DNA of 10,305 nt from an uncultured Ruminococcus sp. (GCA_902766585.1 CACXDV010000276.1:1-10305), one strand, 5' to 3'. Shown: positions 1-7,119, counted from the stretch's first letter. The notes: generated by a model not told the origin, from the letters alone. Made by a program: numbers and translations.

Positions 1-2136
1 CTCAGAAAATCAGGATATATGACAGCTATATGCGCTGCCGCTATTGTTTCTGTTATCTGGGTATTGCTTTTTGCTTCTGCTTATGTTGAGCCGACAGAAA
101 AGCTTTACGGACAGAAAGCGTATATTACAGGTGAACTATGTGAACTTCCCTATAAGCAGAACGGCAAATATTATTACAAGATAAATACTTCCCGTATTGA
201 AGCGAATGACTGTATACAGAACACTACCGTACTTCTGTCTTATTCAAAAAAGCTTGATGCAGAGCCGTTTGATACGATATATGCGGCAGCGGAGCTTTAT
301 ACTCCGGAGCATGACAGCTATTATTACTACAATATTTCCAGAAGAAATTATTTATCGGGATATATAGACAGGAATGAAACAATAAGGATTTATCATAATG
401 AAGGAAATAAACCGCTGTACTATTATGCCTTGATTACCCGAAGAAAAATGCTTGAAACAATAGACCGCTTTCTTCCTGAAAGAGAGGCTTCAATTACAGG
501 AGCTATACTTCTCGGTGATAAGACTGCTCTAAGCAGTGAAGATAAGGAAGGCTTCCGAACAGCCGGTATTTCACATATTATAGTTGTTTCAGGCTTTCAT
601 CTTGCAGTAATAACAGAGATCATGGTCAGTCTGCTTTCAATGCTTTTTTTCGGCAGAAAGCGTACAGCAGCTTTTGTAAGTACAGTTTTTGTCTTTATGT
701 ATATGGCTGTTGCAGGATTTACTCCATCGGTCGTAAGAGCCGGTATAATGCAGATCATTCTTCTTTTCGGAAAGTCAATGATACGAAGTAACGATTCATT
801 GACATCTCTCAGCATAGCAGCGGCGATTTTATGTTTCCTTAATCCATATACAGCTCTTGATATAGGATTTATACTATCATTTTCAGCTACTCTTGGTATC
901 AGCCTTTGGAATGAAAAAATGTTCATAAAGGTTGACAGGCATTTTTATCCTGTTTATAAAAAGACTGAGGGAATAAAGAAGAAGCTGAAAAAGCCGTTTG
1001 ATACTGTACTTGTTATGATAACGGTGCCTTTGAGCGCCTCCGCCTTGACAATACCTGTTGTATTGATTTTTTTCAAAACATTTTCTCCGTATGGAATAAT
1101 TACAAATATTCTTGTAAGTCCCGCGGTTACGCTGCTGATATTCATTTCGCTCTTTATGGTTCTGACAGGAATGACGGGCTATTTGTCTTTGATAGCGGGA
1201 TTATTGTCAATACCGTGCAAATGGCTTATTACATATATTCTATCAGTTGTAGAGGTTGTAACGAATCTTCCGTTTTCTCAGATGGTTTTGTCTACGCAAT
1301 TTGTACCATGGTGTATTTCGATTTCCCTTGTTATGCTTACGTTCATGTTTATAATATGGAAAGGAAAAAGATATACACTTGTTATACTGTGCATTGTAAT
1401 GCTCATAAGTAATTTTTGTGCAGGCGCGGCTTTTGAGCGTATAGTAAAAAGCGGAAGCGTAAAGGTCTCTGTTCTTGACTGCGGAAGCGGACTTACAATG
1501 ATGATGTCAACAGACAGAGATGTTCTTGTTCTGTCATGTGGCGGAGACAGCCGCAAGGGTTCTATGATAAAAGGTTATCTTGATAAGATGGGTACGGAAC
1601 AGATAAGATATATGCTTATGCTCGACAAATATAACCGCTGTACACGTTATGCGGGATATCTGCTCGAAAATTATGATGTATACAGGCTTCATGTATATGA
1701 TGAGGAGGGCTATTCTGCTGAAAGGAGACTGCCAATGCAGAACAGCAGGGAGATATTTTACAGCAGCAGCAAGGAATCTGAAATTGTGACTGTAAGGTAT
1801 AATGCCTGTGATATTCTGGTGTATAAGACAAAGGGCTGTTCATGCTTTTATTTTAAGCTTGCAAATACTTCATTTCTTGTATGTGAGGGCGGAACAGACT
1901 GTGAGAAGGTTCCGGAGGAATGGCATAAGCCCGATTATTTTATTGAAGGCGGAACGCTCGAAAACGCAAAGCTTATCAAATCTGAGAATATTATAATTTC
2001 CGGATACGAAGGTATAACAAATACCGGCGCTGTTTCGGATAATACAGTATACATTTCAGGAAAGGGAAATTATTATCTGAGAGTATACGGTGATAACAGA
2101 ATTAAAAAGGGGAGGGAAGGATATTGGCTAAACTGA
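1..2136 (+). CDS. comEC: ComEC/Rec2 family DNA-uptake channel protein, 5' end outside the window
   Basis: ComEC forms the inner-membrane channel that carries single-stranded DNA into the cell during natural transformation. The visible part is at least 711 codons. It starts with a hydrophobic segment, followed by a soluble OB-like region rich in Tyr (about residues 30-130, counting Met at base 19 as 1). Next comes the family signature GISHIIVVSGFHLAV (about residues 185-199) and a long polytopic competence domain (about 190-470). A C-terminal metallo-beta-lactamase-like domain starts near residue 481 (VKVSVLDCGSG). In that domain the usual THxDxDH ligand motif is replaced by MLDKYNRCT (residues 534-542), and no HHGS motif follows, so it is probably not catalytic. 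The frame is open to base 1 and the ATG at 19 has no well-spaced ribosome binding site, so the true start is probably upstream. The 3' end overlaps holA by 13 bp. Family assignment is firm; a working uptake system cannot be shown from this window. Confidence 0.93.
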   Translation, partial: LRKSGYMTAICAAAIVSVIWVLLFASAYVEPTEKLYGQKAYITGELCELPYKQNGKYYYKINTSRIEANDCIQNTTVLLSYSKKLDAEPFDTIYAAAELYTPEHDSYYYYNISRRNYLSGYIDRNETIRIYHNEGNKPLYYYALITRRKMLETIDRFLPEREASITGAILLGDKTALSSEDKEGFRTAGISHIIVVSGFHLAVITEIMVSLLSMLFFGRKRTAAFVSTVFVFMYMAVAGFTPSVVRAGIMQIILLFGKSMIRSNDSLTSLSIAAAILCFLNPYTALDIGFILSFSATLGISLWNEKMFIKVDRHFYPVYKKTEGIKKKLKKPFDTVLVMITVPLSASALTIPVVLIFFKTFSPYGIITNILVSPAVTLLIFISLFMVLTGMTGYLSLIAGLLSIPCKWLITYILSVVEVVTNLPFSQMVLSTQFVPWCISISLVMLTFMFIIWKGKRYTLVILCIVMLISNFCAGAAFERIVKSGSVKVSVLDCGSGLTMMMSTDRDVLVLSCGGDSRKGSMIKGYLDKMGTEQIRYMLMLDKYNRCTRYAGYLLENYDVYRLHVYDEEGYSAERRLPMQNSREIFYSSSKESEIVTVRYNACDILVYKTKGCSCFYFKLANTSFLVCEGGTDCEKVPEEWHKPDYFIEGGTLENAKLIKSENIIISGYEGITNTGAVSDNTVYISGKGNYYLRVYGDNRIKKGREGYWLN
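2111..2115 (+). promoter_or_regulatory. Ribosome binding site fixing the TTG start of holA
   Basis: GGAGG lies within a purine-rich run (GGGGAGGGAAGG, 2109-2120), 8 nt before TTG at 2124. The nearby ATG at 2137 is out of frame, so this site supports the TTG start. It lies inside the end of comEC, which suggests translational coupling. Confidence 0.75.
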
Positions 2137-3194
2137 ATGAACAGGATTTTAAAAAGGAAGTATTGTCCCGTAATTTGAAAAGCCTGTATCTTATTTACGG
2201 AGAAGAAAAGTATCTTGTAAAAAAGTATACGGAGGCGCTTATAAATAAAGTAGCAGGAGAAGAACCCTCCGAATTTGATTATTTTGTATTTGACAGTGAT
2301 GCATCACTTGAAAGCATATGCGCCGCAGCCGACAGATTGCCTATGATGACAGAATATATATGTGTTGTTGTTAAGGATTATGATATAAACGGATTGAGTG
2401 ACGGAGATTTTAAGGAGCTTGAGAGCTTTTGTGAAAATCTTGAATCAACCACCGTACTCATATTTACCATGCCCACATATGATCCCGCCGGAAAGAAGGA
2501 TACGGGCAAAAAACAAGGTTCAGGAAAACTTAGCAAATTTGTTTCCATGGCAGAGAAGGCAGGAACGGTACTTGAACTGAAAAAGCCGGGAGATATGGCG
2601 CTTGAAAGACAGCTTGTATCATGGGCTGAGTGGAATAAGTGCAAACTGTCCCAGATGAATGCCGCAAAGATAATCTCAAATGTCGGAACAGATATGACTG
2701 CTCTGAAAAATGAAATAAATAAGCTGTGCGCCTTTGCGGACGGTGAAATAATAACAGAGGATATGATACGCAGGCTATGTGTTAAGAATACCGAAGCGAG
2801 AATATATTCTCTTTCCGATTATATTACAAGAAATGATTTCAATTCCACATACCGCCAGCTCCATTTTCTGTTTGAGCAGAATGAAAAACCTGAGATAATC
2901 CTGTCTGTACTGAGTTCTGCATTTGTTGATATGTACCGAATGCGCGCAGCAGCGGAGGCTGGAAAAAGCATTTCGGAGGTCGCGTCTGATTTCAAATACG
3001 GACGAAGAGAATTTGTTCTGAAAAATGCTGCCAATAATGTGCGTAAGTATTCTACCGAAGCATTAAGAGAGATACTACAGGTTATTCTTGAAACAGATAT
3101 CAAGCTGAAAAGCACCCGAAGTGATTATAAGGTGCTGCTTGAAACAATGATAGCAAAGCTTCTTCTGATTGTCGAAAAGGGTGGTAATCTATGA
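2124..3194 (+). CDS. holA: DNA polymerase III subunit delta (clamp loader)
   Basis: The delta subunit is the part of the clamp-loader complex that opens the beta sliding clamp so that it can be placed on DNA. The 356-residue product has the usual family length (about 340). The N-terminus carries the characteristic LYLIYGEEKYLVKKY segment (about residues 21-35), the degenerate P-loop region of delta. A AAA+-like core follows, and a helical C-terminal collar domain occupies roughly residues 215-356 (contains FNSTYRQLHFLFEQNE and ends TMIAKLLLIVEKGG). The start is TTG, chosen because it gives the normal N-terminus, has a good ribosome binding site, and no in-frame ATG lies close by. The gene overlaps comEC by 13 bp upstream and the next gene by 4 bp (ATGA). 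The comEC-holA order is common in Firmicutes. rpsT, which often follows, is not here. Confidence 0.95.
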   Translation: MAKLNEQDFKKEVLSRNLKSLYLIYGEEKYLVKKYTEALINKVAGEEPSEFDYFVFDSDASLESICAAADRLPMMTEYICVVVKDYDINGLSDGDFKELESFCENLESTTVLIFTMPTYDPAGKKDTGKKQGSGKLSKFVSMAEKAGTVLELKKPGDMALERQLVSWAEWNKCKLSQMNAAKIISNVGTDMTALKNEINKLCAFADGEIITEDMIRRLCVKNTEARIYSLSDYITRNDFNSTYRQLHFLFEQNEKPEIILSVLSSAFVDMYRMRAAAEAGKSISEVASDFKYGRREFVLKNAANNVRKYSTEALREILQVILETDIKLKSTRSDYKVLLETMIAKLLLIVEKGGNL

Positions 3195-3805
3195 TAAAAA
3201 TTGAAGAAGCAGTTATAGTTGAAGGAAAATATGACAAAATAAAGCTTTCAGGTTTTATTGACGGTCTGATAATCACGACAGAGGGCTTCAGGGTATTCAA
3301 GGACAAGGAAAAGCAGGCGCTTATCCGCCGGCTTGCCGAAACAAGAGGAATATTGATCCTTACAGACAGTGACGGAGCAGGCTTTGTCATAAGAAATTTT
3401 TTAAAGGGCACAGTACCGCAGGATAAGATACGCCATGCATATATACCTGATATTTTCGGAAAGGAAAGGCGAAAGGATAAGCCCTCAAAGGAGGGAAAGC
3501 TTGGCGTTGAGGGGCTTTCGGAGGAGATACTCAGAAAGGCAATATCCGCATCCGGCGTAAATTGTACGGTAACTGAGGGATTAAGACAGCAGGAGCAGTC
3601 TATAACAAAGACAGACCTTTTTCTTTTTGGTCTGAACGGCGGTGAAAATTCCTCAGAAAGAAGAAACAGACTAAAAAAGGAGCTTGGACTGCCGGAGCAT
3701 TTATCCTCAAATTCTCTGCTTGATGTTTTGAATTGTCTTTTGACATATGAAGAATTTGAAAGGATATGCGAAGGATTATTTGGTGAGGAAAAGGAGGAAA
3801 ACTGA
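3191..3805 (+). CDS. Toprim-domain protein related to ribonuclease M5 (DUF4093 type)
   Basis: RNase M5 (RnmV) trims the 5S rRNA precursor. This 204-residue protein has the same plan: an N-terminal toprim domain followed by a C-terminal domain of the DUF4093/RNase M5 type. Visible toprim landmarks are the glutamate motif VIVEGKYD (E11) and the acidic pair in LILTDSDGAG (D59, D61). RHAYIPDIFGKERRKDKPS and GVEGLSEEILRKAI, at the end of the toprim domain and into the C-terminal half, also match the family. It differs from classical RNase M5, where I recall DPD-type acidic motifs, so it may be a clostridial paralogue with another RNA substrate; I therefore give no symbol. It starts at an ATGA overlap with holA and ends 1 bp into the RNase Z-like gene. 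The site before its ATG is a modest AAAGGGTGG (3176-3184). The RNA-processing neighbour fits a nuclease role, but the substrate is inference. Confidence 0.82.
   Translation: MIKIEEAVIVEGKYDKIKLSGFIDGLIITTEGFRVFKDKEKQALIRRLAETRGILILTDSDGAGFVIRNFLKGTVPQDKIRHAYIPDIFGKERRKDKPSKEGKLGVEGLSEEILRKAISASGVNCTVTEGLRQQEQSITKTDLFLFGLNGGENSSERRNRLKKELGLPEHLSSNSLLDVLNCLLTYEEFERICEGLFGEEKEEN
3791..3797 (+). promoter_or_regulatory. Strong ribosome binding site for the RNase Z-like gene
   Basis: AAGGAGG lies 7 nt before the ATG at 3805. It is inside the end of the toprim gene, whose TGA shares one base with that ATG (TGATG), a typical stop-restart arrangement. Confidence 0.85.
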
Positions 3806-4710
3806 TGCTGAGAGTGACATTACCCGGTACAGGGGGAATGATGCCGACAAAGGAACGCTGGCTCAGTACCTGTATTATCAGCTGTGAAGGTCATTCAGTT
3901 CTGATAGACTGCGGTGAGGGAACTCAGGTCGCAGTAAAATTTGCGGGTTGCAGGATAAAGCCAGTCGATCTTATCTGCATTACCCATTTTCATGCAGACC
4001 ATATTTCAGGACTTCCGGGCTTTCTTTTGTCATTAGGAAATGAAGGAAGGGTAGAGCCTTTGACTATAGCCGGTCCAAAGGGTATAAAAAGAATAGTAAA
4101 AAGCCTTTGTGTAATTGCTCCGGCGCTTCCGTTTGAGATAAGATTCAGAGAACTTACAGAGCCTGAACCCTTTGAAGAAGCCGGATTTACGGTAACACCC
4201 TTTAAGGTCAGGCACAGAGTTGAATGTTTAGGTTATTCGTTTTATCTGCCGCGAATCGGAAAATTTAATGTTGAGAAGGCAAGAGCTCTTTCAATTCCGC
4301 AGAACTTATGGAACCCGTTACAGAAAACAGGTCAGGTGATGTATAACGATAAGATTTACACCTATGATATGGTATCCGACGGTGACAGGAAAGGTATAAA
4401 GGTAACATACTGTACAGATACAAGACCTGTAAACAGTATAATTGAAAATGCAAAAAATTCAGATCTGTTTATCTGCGAGGGGCTTTATTATTCGCCTGAT
4501 AAGCTTGAAAGGGCAAAGCTTACCGGACATATGCTTTATGAAGAAGCTGCCGAGCTTGCTGTAAAGGCATCCGTAAAGAGGCTGTGGCTTACTCATTTCA
4601 GTCCGGCGGTAGAATTTCCGGAGGAGGGAATATCAGCCGCTGCCGATATTTTTGAAAATGCCGAATGTGGCTTTGACGGTAAGACAATAGACCTTGTTTT
4701 CAACGATTAA
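3805..4710 (+). CDS. rnz: Ribonuclease Z-like metallo-beta-lactamase fold hydrolase (tRNA 3' processing)
   Basis: RNase Z cuts tRNA precursors just after the discriminator base so that CCA can be added or exposed. The 301-residue product has the normal length of the short (ElaC-type) form and a full set of zinc ligands. These are HFHADH (H61, H63, D65, H66), H137 in VRHRVECLGY, D205 in CTDTRP and H264 in LTHFSP, with H242 in GHMLYEEAAELA. The segment GKFNVEKARALSIPQNLW (about residues 152-169) corresponds to the region following the GY motif in ElaC proteins. The N-terminus reads LPGTGGMMPTKERW and the metal motif HFHADH, against FLGTG...PTKER and HLHGDH in classical RNase Z. It may therefore be a clostridial subgroup, or a related hydrolase with another substrate. 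It overlaps the toprim gene by 1 bp and ends inside the last codons of convergent feoB (4-bp overlap). Confidence 0.85.
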   Translation: MLRVTLPGTGGMMPTKERWLSTCIISCEGHSVLIDCGEGTQVAVKFAGCRIKPVDLICITHFHADHISGLPGFLLSLGNEGRVEPLTIAGPKGIKRIVKSLCVIAPALPFEIRFRELTEPEPFEEAGFTVTPFKVRHRVECLGYSFYLPRIGKFNVEKARALSIPQNLWNPLQKTGQVMYNDKIYTYDMVSDGDRKGIKVTYCTDTRPVNSIIENAKNSDLFICEGLYYSPDKLERAKLTGHMLYEEAAELAVKASVKRLWLTHFSPAVEFPEEGISAAADIFENAECGFDGKTIDLVFND

Positions 4711-6692
4711 AAGCCCATAAGCGACATCAGCATATTAACGGCTATGCAGCATATTATTCCGCATAAGGTCGGAATCAGTATGGAAAGCAGGCAAAGCTTG
4801 ATGCTTCCTGTTTCCTTTTTTACGGTGATGCATGAGGTGGAGCATGGATAGTGCATAAGTGTCAGAATAAGCATACAAACAGCAGTTTTTACAGTCCAGC
4901 CGTTTGCCGACAGAATATTAAAAAGATGACCTGCCGAGCCTGTTTCTGTAAGAATACTGCTTTTTGTATAAAACATGAGCATTATCGGAAGTACGATCTC
5001 ATTAGCCGGAAAACCTAAAATAAACGCAGTCAGAATCACACCATCGAGTCCCATGATCGCGCCGAAGGGTGACAAAAAATCCACGATATAATCTGTAACA
5101 GGCTTGCCTGATATACTGAAATTAGTCAGCAGCCATATTACAGCGCCGGCGGGAGCGGCAACCGTTATAGCCCTTCCCGTAATAACAGCAGTTTTATCTG
5201 CAGCAGACCGAAGAATAGTTTTGCCGAACTGAGGCATACGGTATTCGGGAAGCTCAAGAATGAAGCTGCTGTTTTTTGTTTTAAAAAGAGTTACCGATAA
5301 GAGCTTTGTCACGGCAAGAGAAACTGCTGCGCTGAACATAATAATTATTAGCAGCATAACCGAGCTGAATAATGAGCTTAAAACAAATGGAAAAGTTCCT
5401 GAAAAGAAAATTGTTACTATCATTATCAGGGCAGGGAATCTGCCGTTGCACGGAATGAAATTATTTGTAAGTATGGCAATATTTCTTTGAGCATCATCTC
5501 CGATGATCCGGCAGCCGGTTATTCCGCACGAATTACAGCCAAGCCCCATCATCATTGTAAGACCTTGTTTTCCGTTTGTTCCTGCTTTTTTAAAGAACGG
5601 ATCAAGGATAAAAGCAGCTCTCGGAAGATATCCTATGTCTTCAAGTATAGCAAACAGGGGAAAGAATATTGCCATTGGAGGCAGCATAACTGCTATAACA
5701 TTTGTAAGAGTGAGATAAATTCCGTCCATCAGAAGTCCGGAAAGCCATGAAGGAATGAAAGAATTATTCAGCAGCTCACGAAGCTGATTTCCAATGCTTT
5801 CAAATAAATATGAAAGCATTTGAGAGGGATAATTGGCTCCGGTTACAGTAAGAAATATTACCAGAGCAAAAAGCAGAAGCATGATAGCAATTCCGGGGAA
5901 ACGGGAACAGATCATTTTGTCTGCTTTTGTTCTTTTTTGCAGATAAAGCTTTTTATCTGCTTTGACTGTATTATTATAAATTTTTTCGGAGAAGCGGATC
6001 CTTGCCTCTGAAATTTTTTGTGACAGATCCTCTGAATACTCAAAAGCTTTGTTTTCATATCCGGCGGAATTTTCGATCATATGTATTGCAATTCCCCTGG
6101 TATTTTTTATACCCTTTTCAGATAGAAGCTTTTCAATTTCGTTGATTGCAGATTCAGCTGTATCATCATATTTAAGCATGAACGGGGAAGTATTGGTTTT
6201 CTCTGTAACTGTTCTGTATATAGTTTCCTTAAGCTCTGAAAGCCCCTTCTTTTTTCTTGCCTCCGTCATTACTACGGGAATACCAAGCATATCAGACAAA
6301 ACTTCTTTATTTATTTTGATCATTTGCTTTTGCGCCTGTTCTGCCATATTAAGGCACAGTACAGCTTTATTGGTGATTTCAATTATTTGCAGGATAAGAT
6401 ACAGGTTTTTACGAAGGGCGCAGGCATCAGCAACGATCACTATGCATTGATAGTCCTCCCTTTTTATTGCGGCAAGAGCAGCGCGTTCATCTCTTGAAGA
6501 GGTAATAAGTGAATAAATGCCGGGAAGATCAAGAATATCGAATTCGCAGTCTTTATAGCTGAAATGTCCGGCTGATGTTTCAACTGTTTTGCCTGTCCAG
6601 TTGCCGGTATGCTGTTTCATTCCTGTCAGCGCGTTAAAAACTGTACTTTTACCTACATTAGGATTACCCGCAAGCAGAATTTTCTTATTCAT
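4707..6692 (-). CDS. feoB: Ferrous iron transport protein B (GTPase-coupled Fe(II) transporter)
   Basis: FeoB imports Fe2+ across the cytoplasmic membrane, driven or gated by an N-terminal G domain. The 661-residue protein shows G1 GNPNVGKST (9-17), G2 region HTGNWTGKTVE (28-38), G3 DLPG (55-58), and a G4 that reads NMAE (115-118) instead of NxxD. A G5-like EARKKKG follows (144-150). A helical linker (about 165-260) leads to a multi-span membrane part containing GCNSCGITGCRII (385-397), PCNGRFP (414-420), GFPANEIVLP (560-569) and HYPCSTSC (614-621), all recognisable FeoB gate-region motifs of the clostridial type. The length is short next to the roughly 770 residues of the E. coli protein but normal for this group. 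The ATG overlaps feoA's end by 8 bp and has GGAGG 6 nt upstream (6699-6703). Iron control is likely but not proven here. Confidence 0.96.
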   Translation of the reverse strand: MNKKILLAGNPNVGKSTVFNALTGMKQHTGNWTGKTVETSAGHFSYKDCEFDILDLPGIYSLITSSRDERAALAAIKREDYQCIVIVADACALRKNLYLILQIIEITNKAVLCLNMAEQAQKQMIKINKEVLSDMLGIPVVMTEARKKKGLSELKETIYRTVTEKTNTSPFMLKYDDTAESAINEIEKLLSEKGIKNTRGIAIHMIENSAGYENKAFEYSEDLSQKISEARIRFSEKIYNNTVKADKKLYLQKRTKADKMICSRFPGIAIMLLLFALVIFLTVTGANYPSQMLSYLFESIGNQLRELLNNSFIPSWLSGLLMDGIYLTLTNVIAVMLPPMAIFFPLFAILEDIGYLPRAAFILDPFFKKAGTNGKQGLTMMMGLGCNSCGITGCRIIGDDAQRNIAILTNNFIPCNGRFPALIMIVTIFFSGTFPFVLSSLFSSVMLLIIIMFSAAVSLAVTKLLSVTLFKTKNSSFILELPEYRMPQFGKTILRSAADKTAVITGRAITVAAPAGAVIWLLTNFSISGKPVTDYIVDFLSPFGAIMGLDGVILTAFILGFPANEIVLPIMLMFYTKSSILTETGSAGHLFNILSANGWTVKTAVCMLILTLMHYPCSTSCITVKKETGSIKLCLLSILIPTLCGIICCIAVNMLMSLMGF

Positions 6693-6954
6693 GCTCTCCC
6701 TCCGTTTTGTAAGAAATTTTTATTTTTGCGGCATCTGTCAGGCGCAGAGCAATAAGGGTATCTTTAAAGAGAAATGCCGCAGGATCATTGAACGGACCTT
6801 TAAATGCTGAAACAATACTGCCTCCCGTTGTCAGTCCAAGTGAAAGCAGTCTTCGACAGAATGACCTGTCATCAGGAAGTCCGGTAACAATTGCATTTGA
6901 ACCTATCGGAAGCTTTGACAGATCCGAGTATATTGTTTTTTCCGTTACGATCAC
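6685..6954 (-). CDS. feoA: Ferrous iron transport protein A (SH3-like)
   Basis: FeoA is a small cytoplasmic SH3-fold protein that supports FeoB. The 89-residue product has the family pattern: LSKLPIGSNAIVTGL near the start, then FCRRLLSLGLTTGGSIVSAF, which corresponds to the usual 'R..LGL..G' turn, then a hydrophobic IALRLTDAAKIKI C-terminus. The start is uncertain. The longest sensible form begins with GTG at 6954, but the only Shine-Dalgarno-like bases (GGAG) run into that codon, and no ATG exists near the expected N-terminus. The frame upstream is open to a TGA at 7000-7002 and offers only ATT or ATA codons. The gene precedes feoB with an 8-bp overlap (ATGAATAA), so the two should be co-translated. 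The leader contains an inverted repeat that may regulate it. Confidence 0.88.
   Translation of the reverse strand: MIVTEKTIYSDLSKLPIGSNAIVTGLPDDRSFCRRLLSLGLTTGGSIVSAFKGPFNDPAAFLFKDTLIALRLTDAAKIKISYKTEGEHE
6699..6703 (-). promoter_or_regulatory. Ribosome binding site of feoB
   Basis: On the minus strand GGAGG stands 6 nt before the feoB ATG (6692-6690), inside the last codons of feoA. It is clearly better than anything ahead of feoA. Confidence 0.75.
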
Positions 6955-6975
6955 TCCGTTTCGTATTATGTTTCC

Positions 6976-6997
6976 TGATAAAGCTTGTTCTTTATCA
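6976..6997. repeat. Perfect 8-bp inverted repeat in the probable feoA leader (candidate operator or hairpin)
   Basis: TGATAAAG (6976-6983) and CTTTATCA (6990-6997) are exact inverted copies separated by six bases (CTTGTT on the plus strand). The dyad starts just downstream of the predicted feoA promoter and ends 21 bp before the GTG start. That position suits a repressor operator for an iron-responsive regulator, or an RNA hairpin near the start. It does not have the 7-1-7 spacing of a Fur box, and no T-run follows on either strand, so it is not a normal terminator. The repeat is directly visible; its role is inference. Confidence 0.6.
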
Positions 6998-7009
6998 ATT
7001 CAATACTAT

Positions 7010-7037
7010 ATTATGCGTATTTTTTTACGTTTGCTAA
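7010..7037 (-). promoter_or_regulatory. Candidate sigma-A promoter of feoAB
   Basis: Reading the minus strand, TTAGCA (7037-7032) and CATAAT (7015-7010) are separated by 16 bp, matching the -35 and -10 consensus at 4 of 6 and 5 of 6 positions. Transcription would start near 7003, just before the inverted repeat. The region is AT-rich and other -10-like hexamers (TATAGT) overlap, so the exact placement is tentative. Confidence 0.5.
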
Positions 7038-7054
7038 TAAAATTATTTAAAAAC

Positions 7055-7083
7055 TTGTAATTCGGCTTTAAATCTGCTATAAT
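7055..7083 (+). promoter_or_regulatory. Sigma-A promoter of the cmk-plsC-ispH/rpsA operon
   Basis: TTGTAA (7055-7060), a 17-bp spacer and a perfect TATAAT (7078-7083) preceded by an extended -10 TGC (7075-7077). Transcription would begin near 7090, leaving a leader of about 42 nt, too short for a known riboswitch. It stands back to back with the feoA promoter, with 17 bp between the two -35 elements. Confidence 0.8.
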
Positions 7084-7119
7084 AATTATGTTTTTGTACA
7101 CCACCTAAATCAAAATATT

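Noticed and set aside
19..21. ATG at 19 as the real start of comEC
   Set aside because: Codons 1-18 are open in the same frame, AGGA lies only 3 nt before it, and ComEC proteins normally have further membrane segments upstream.
2137..2139. ATG at 2137 as the start of holA
   Set aside because: It is in a different frame from the HolA protein; TTG at 2124 has a good ribosome binding site and the right N-terminus.
6049..6450. Open frame of 133 codons on the plus strand
   Set aside because: It lies wholly opposite feoB, is low-complexity hydrophobic sequence and has no recognisable domain; it mirrors the real gene.
6976..6997. Inverted repeat as a Rho-independent terminator
   Set aside because: The stem is AT-rich and no T-run follows on either strand; it lies between a promoter and a start codon.
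6976..6997. Fur box
   Set aside because: The TGATAA and TTATCA ends resemble Fur half-sites, but the spacing is 10 bp rather than a 7-1-7 arrangement, so I do not call it Fur.
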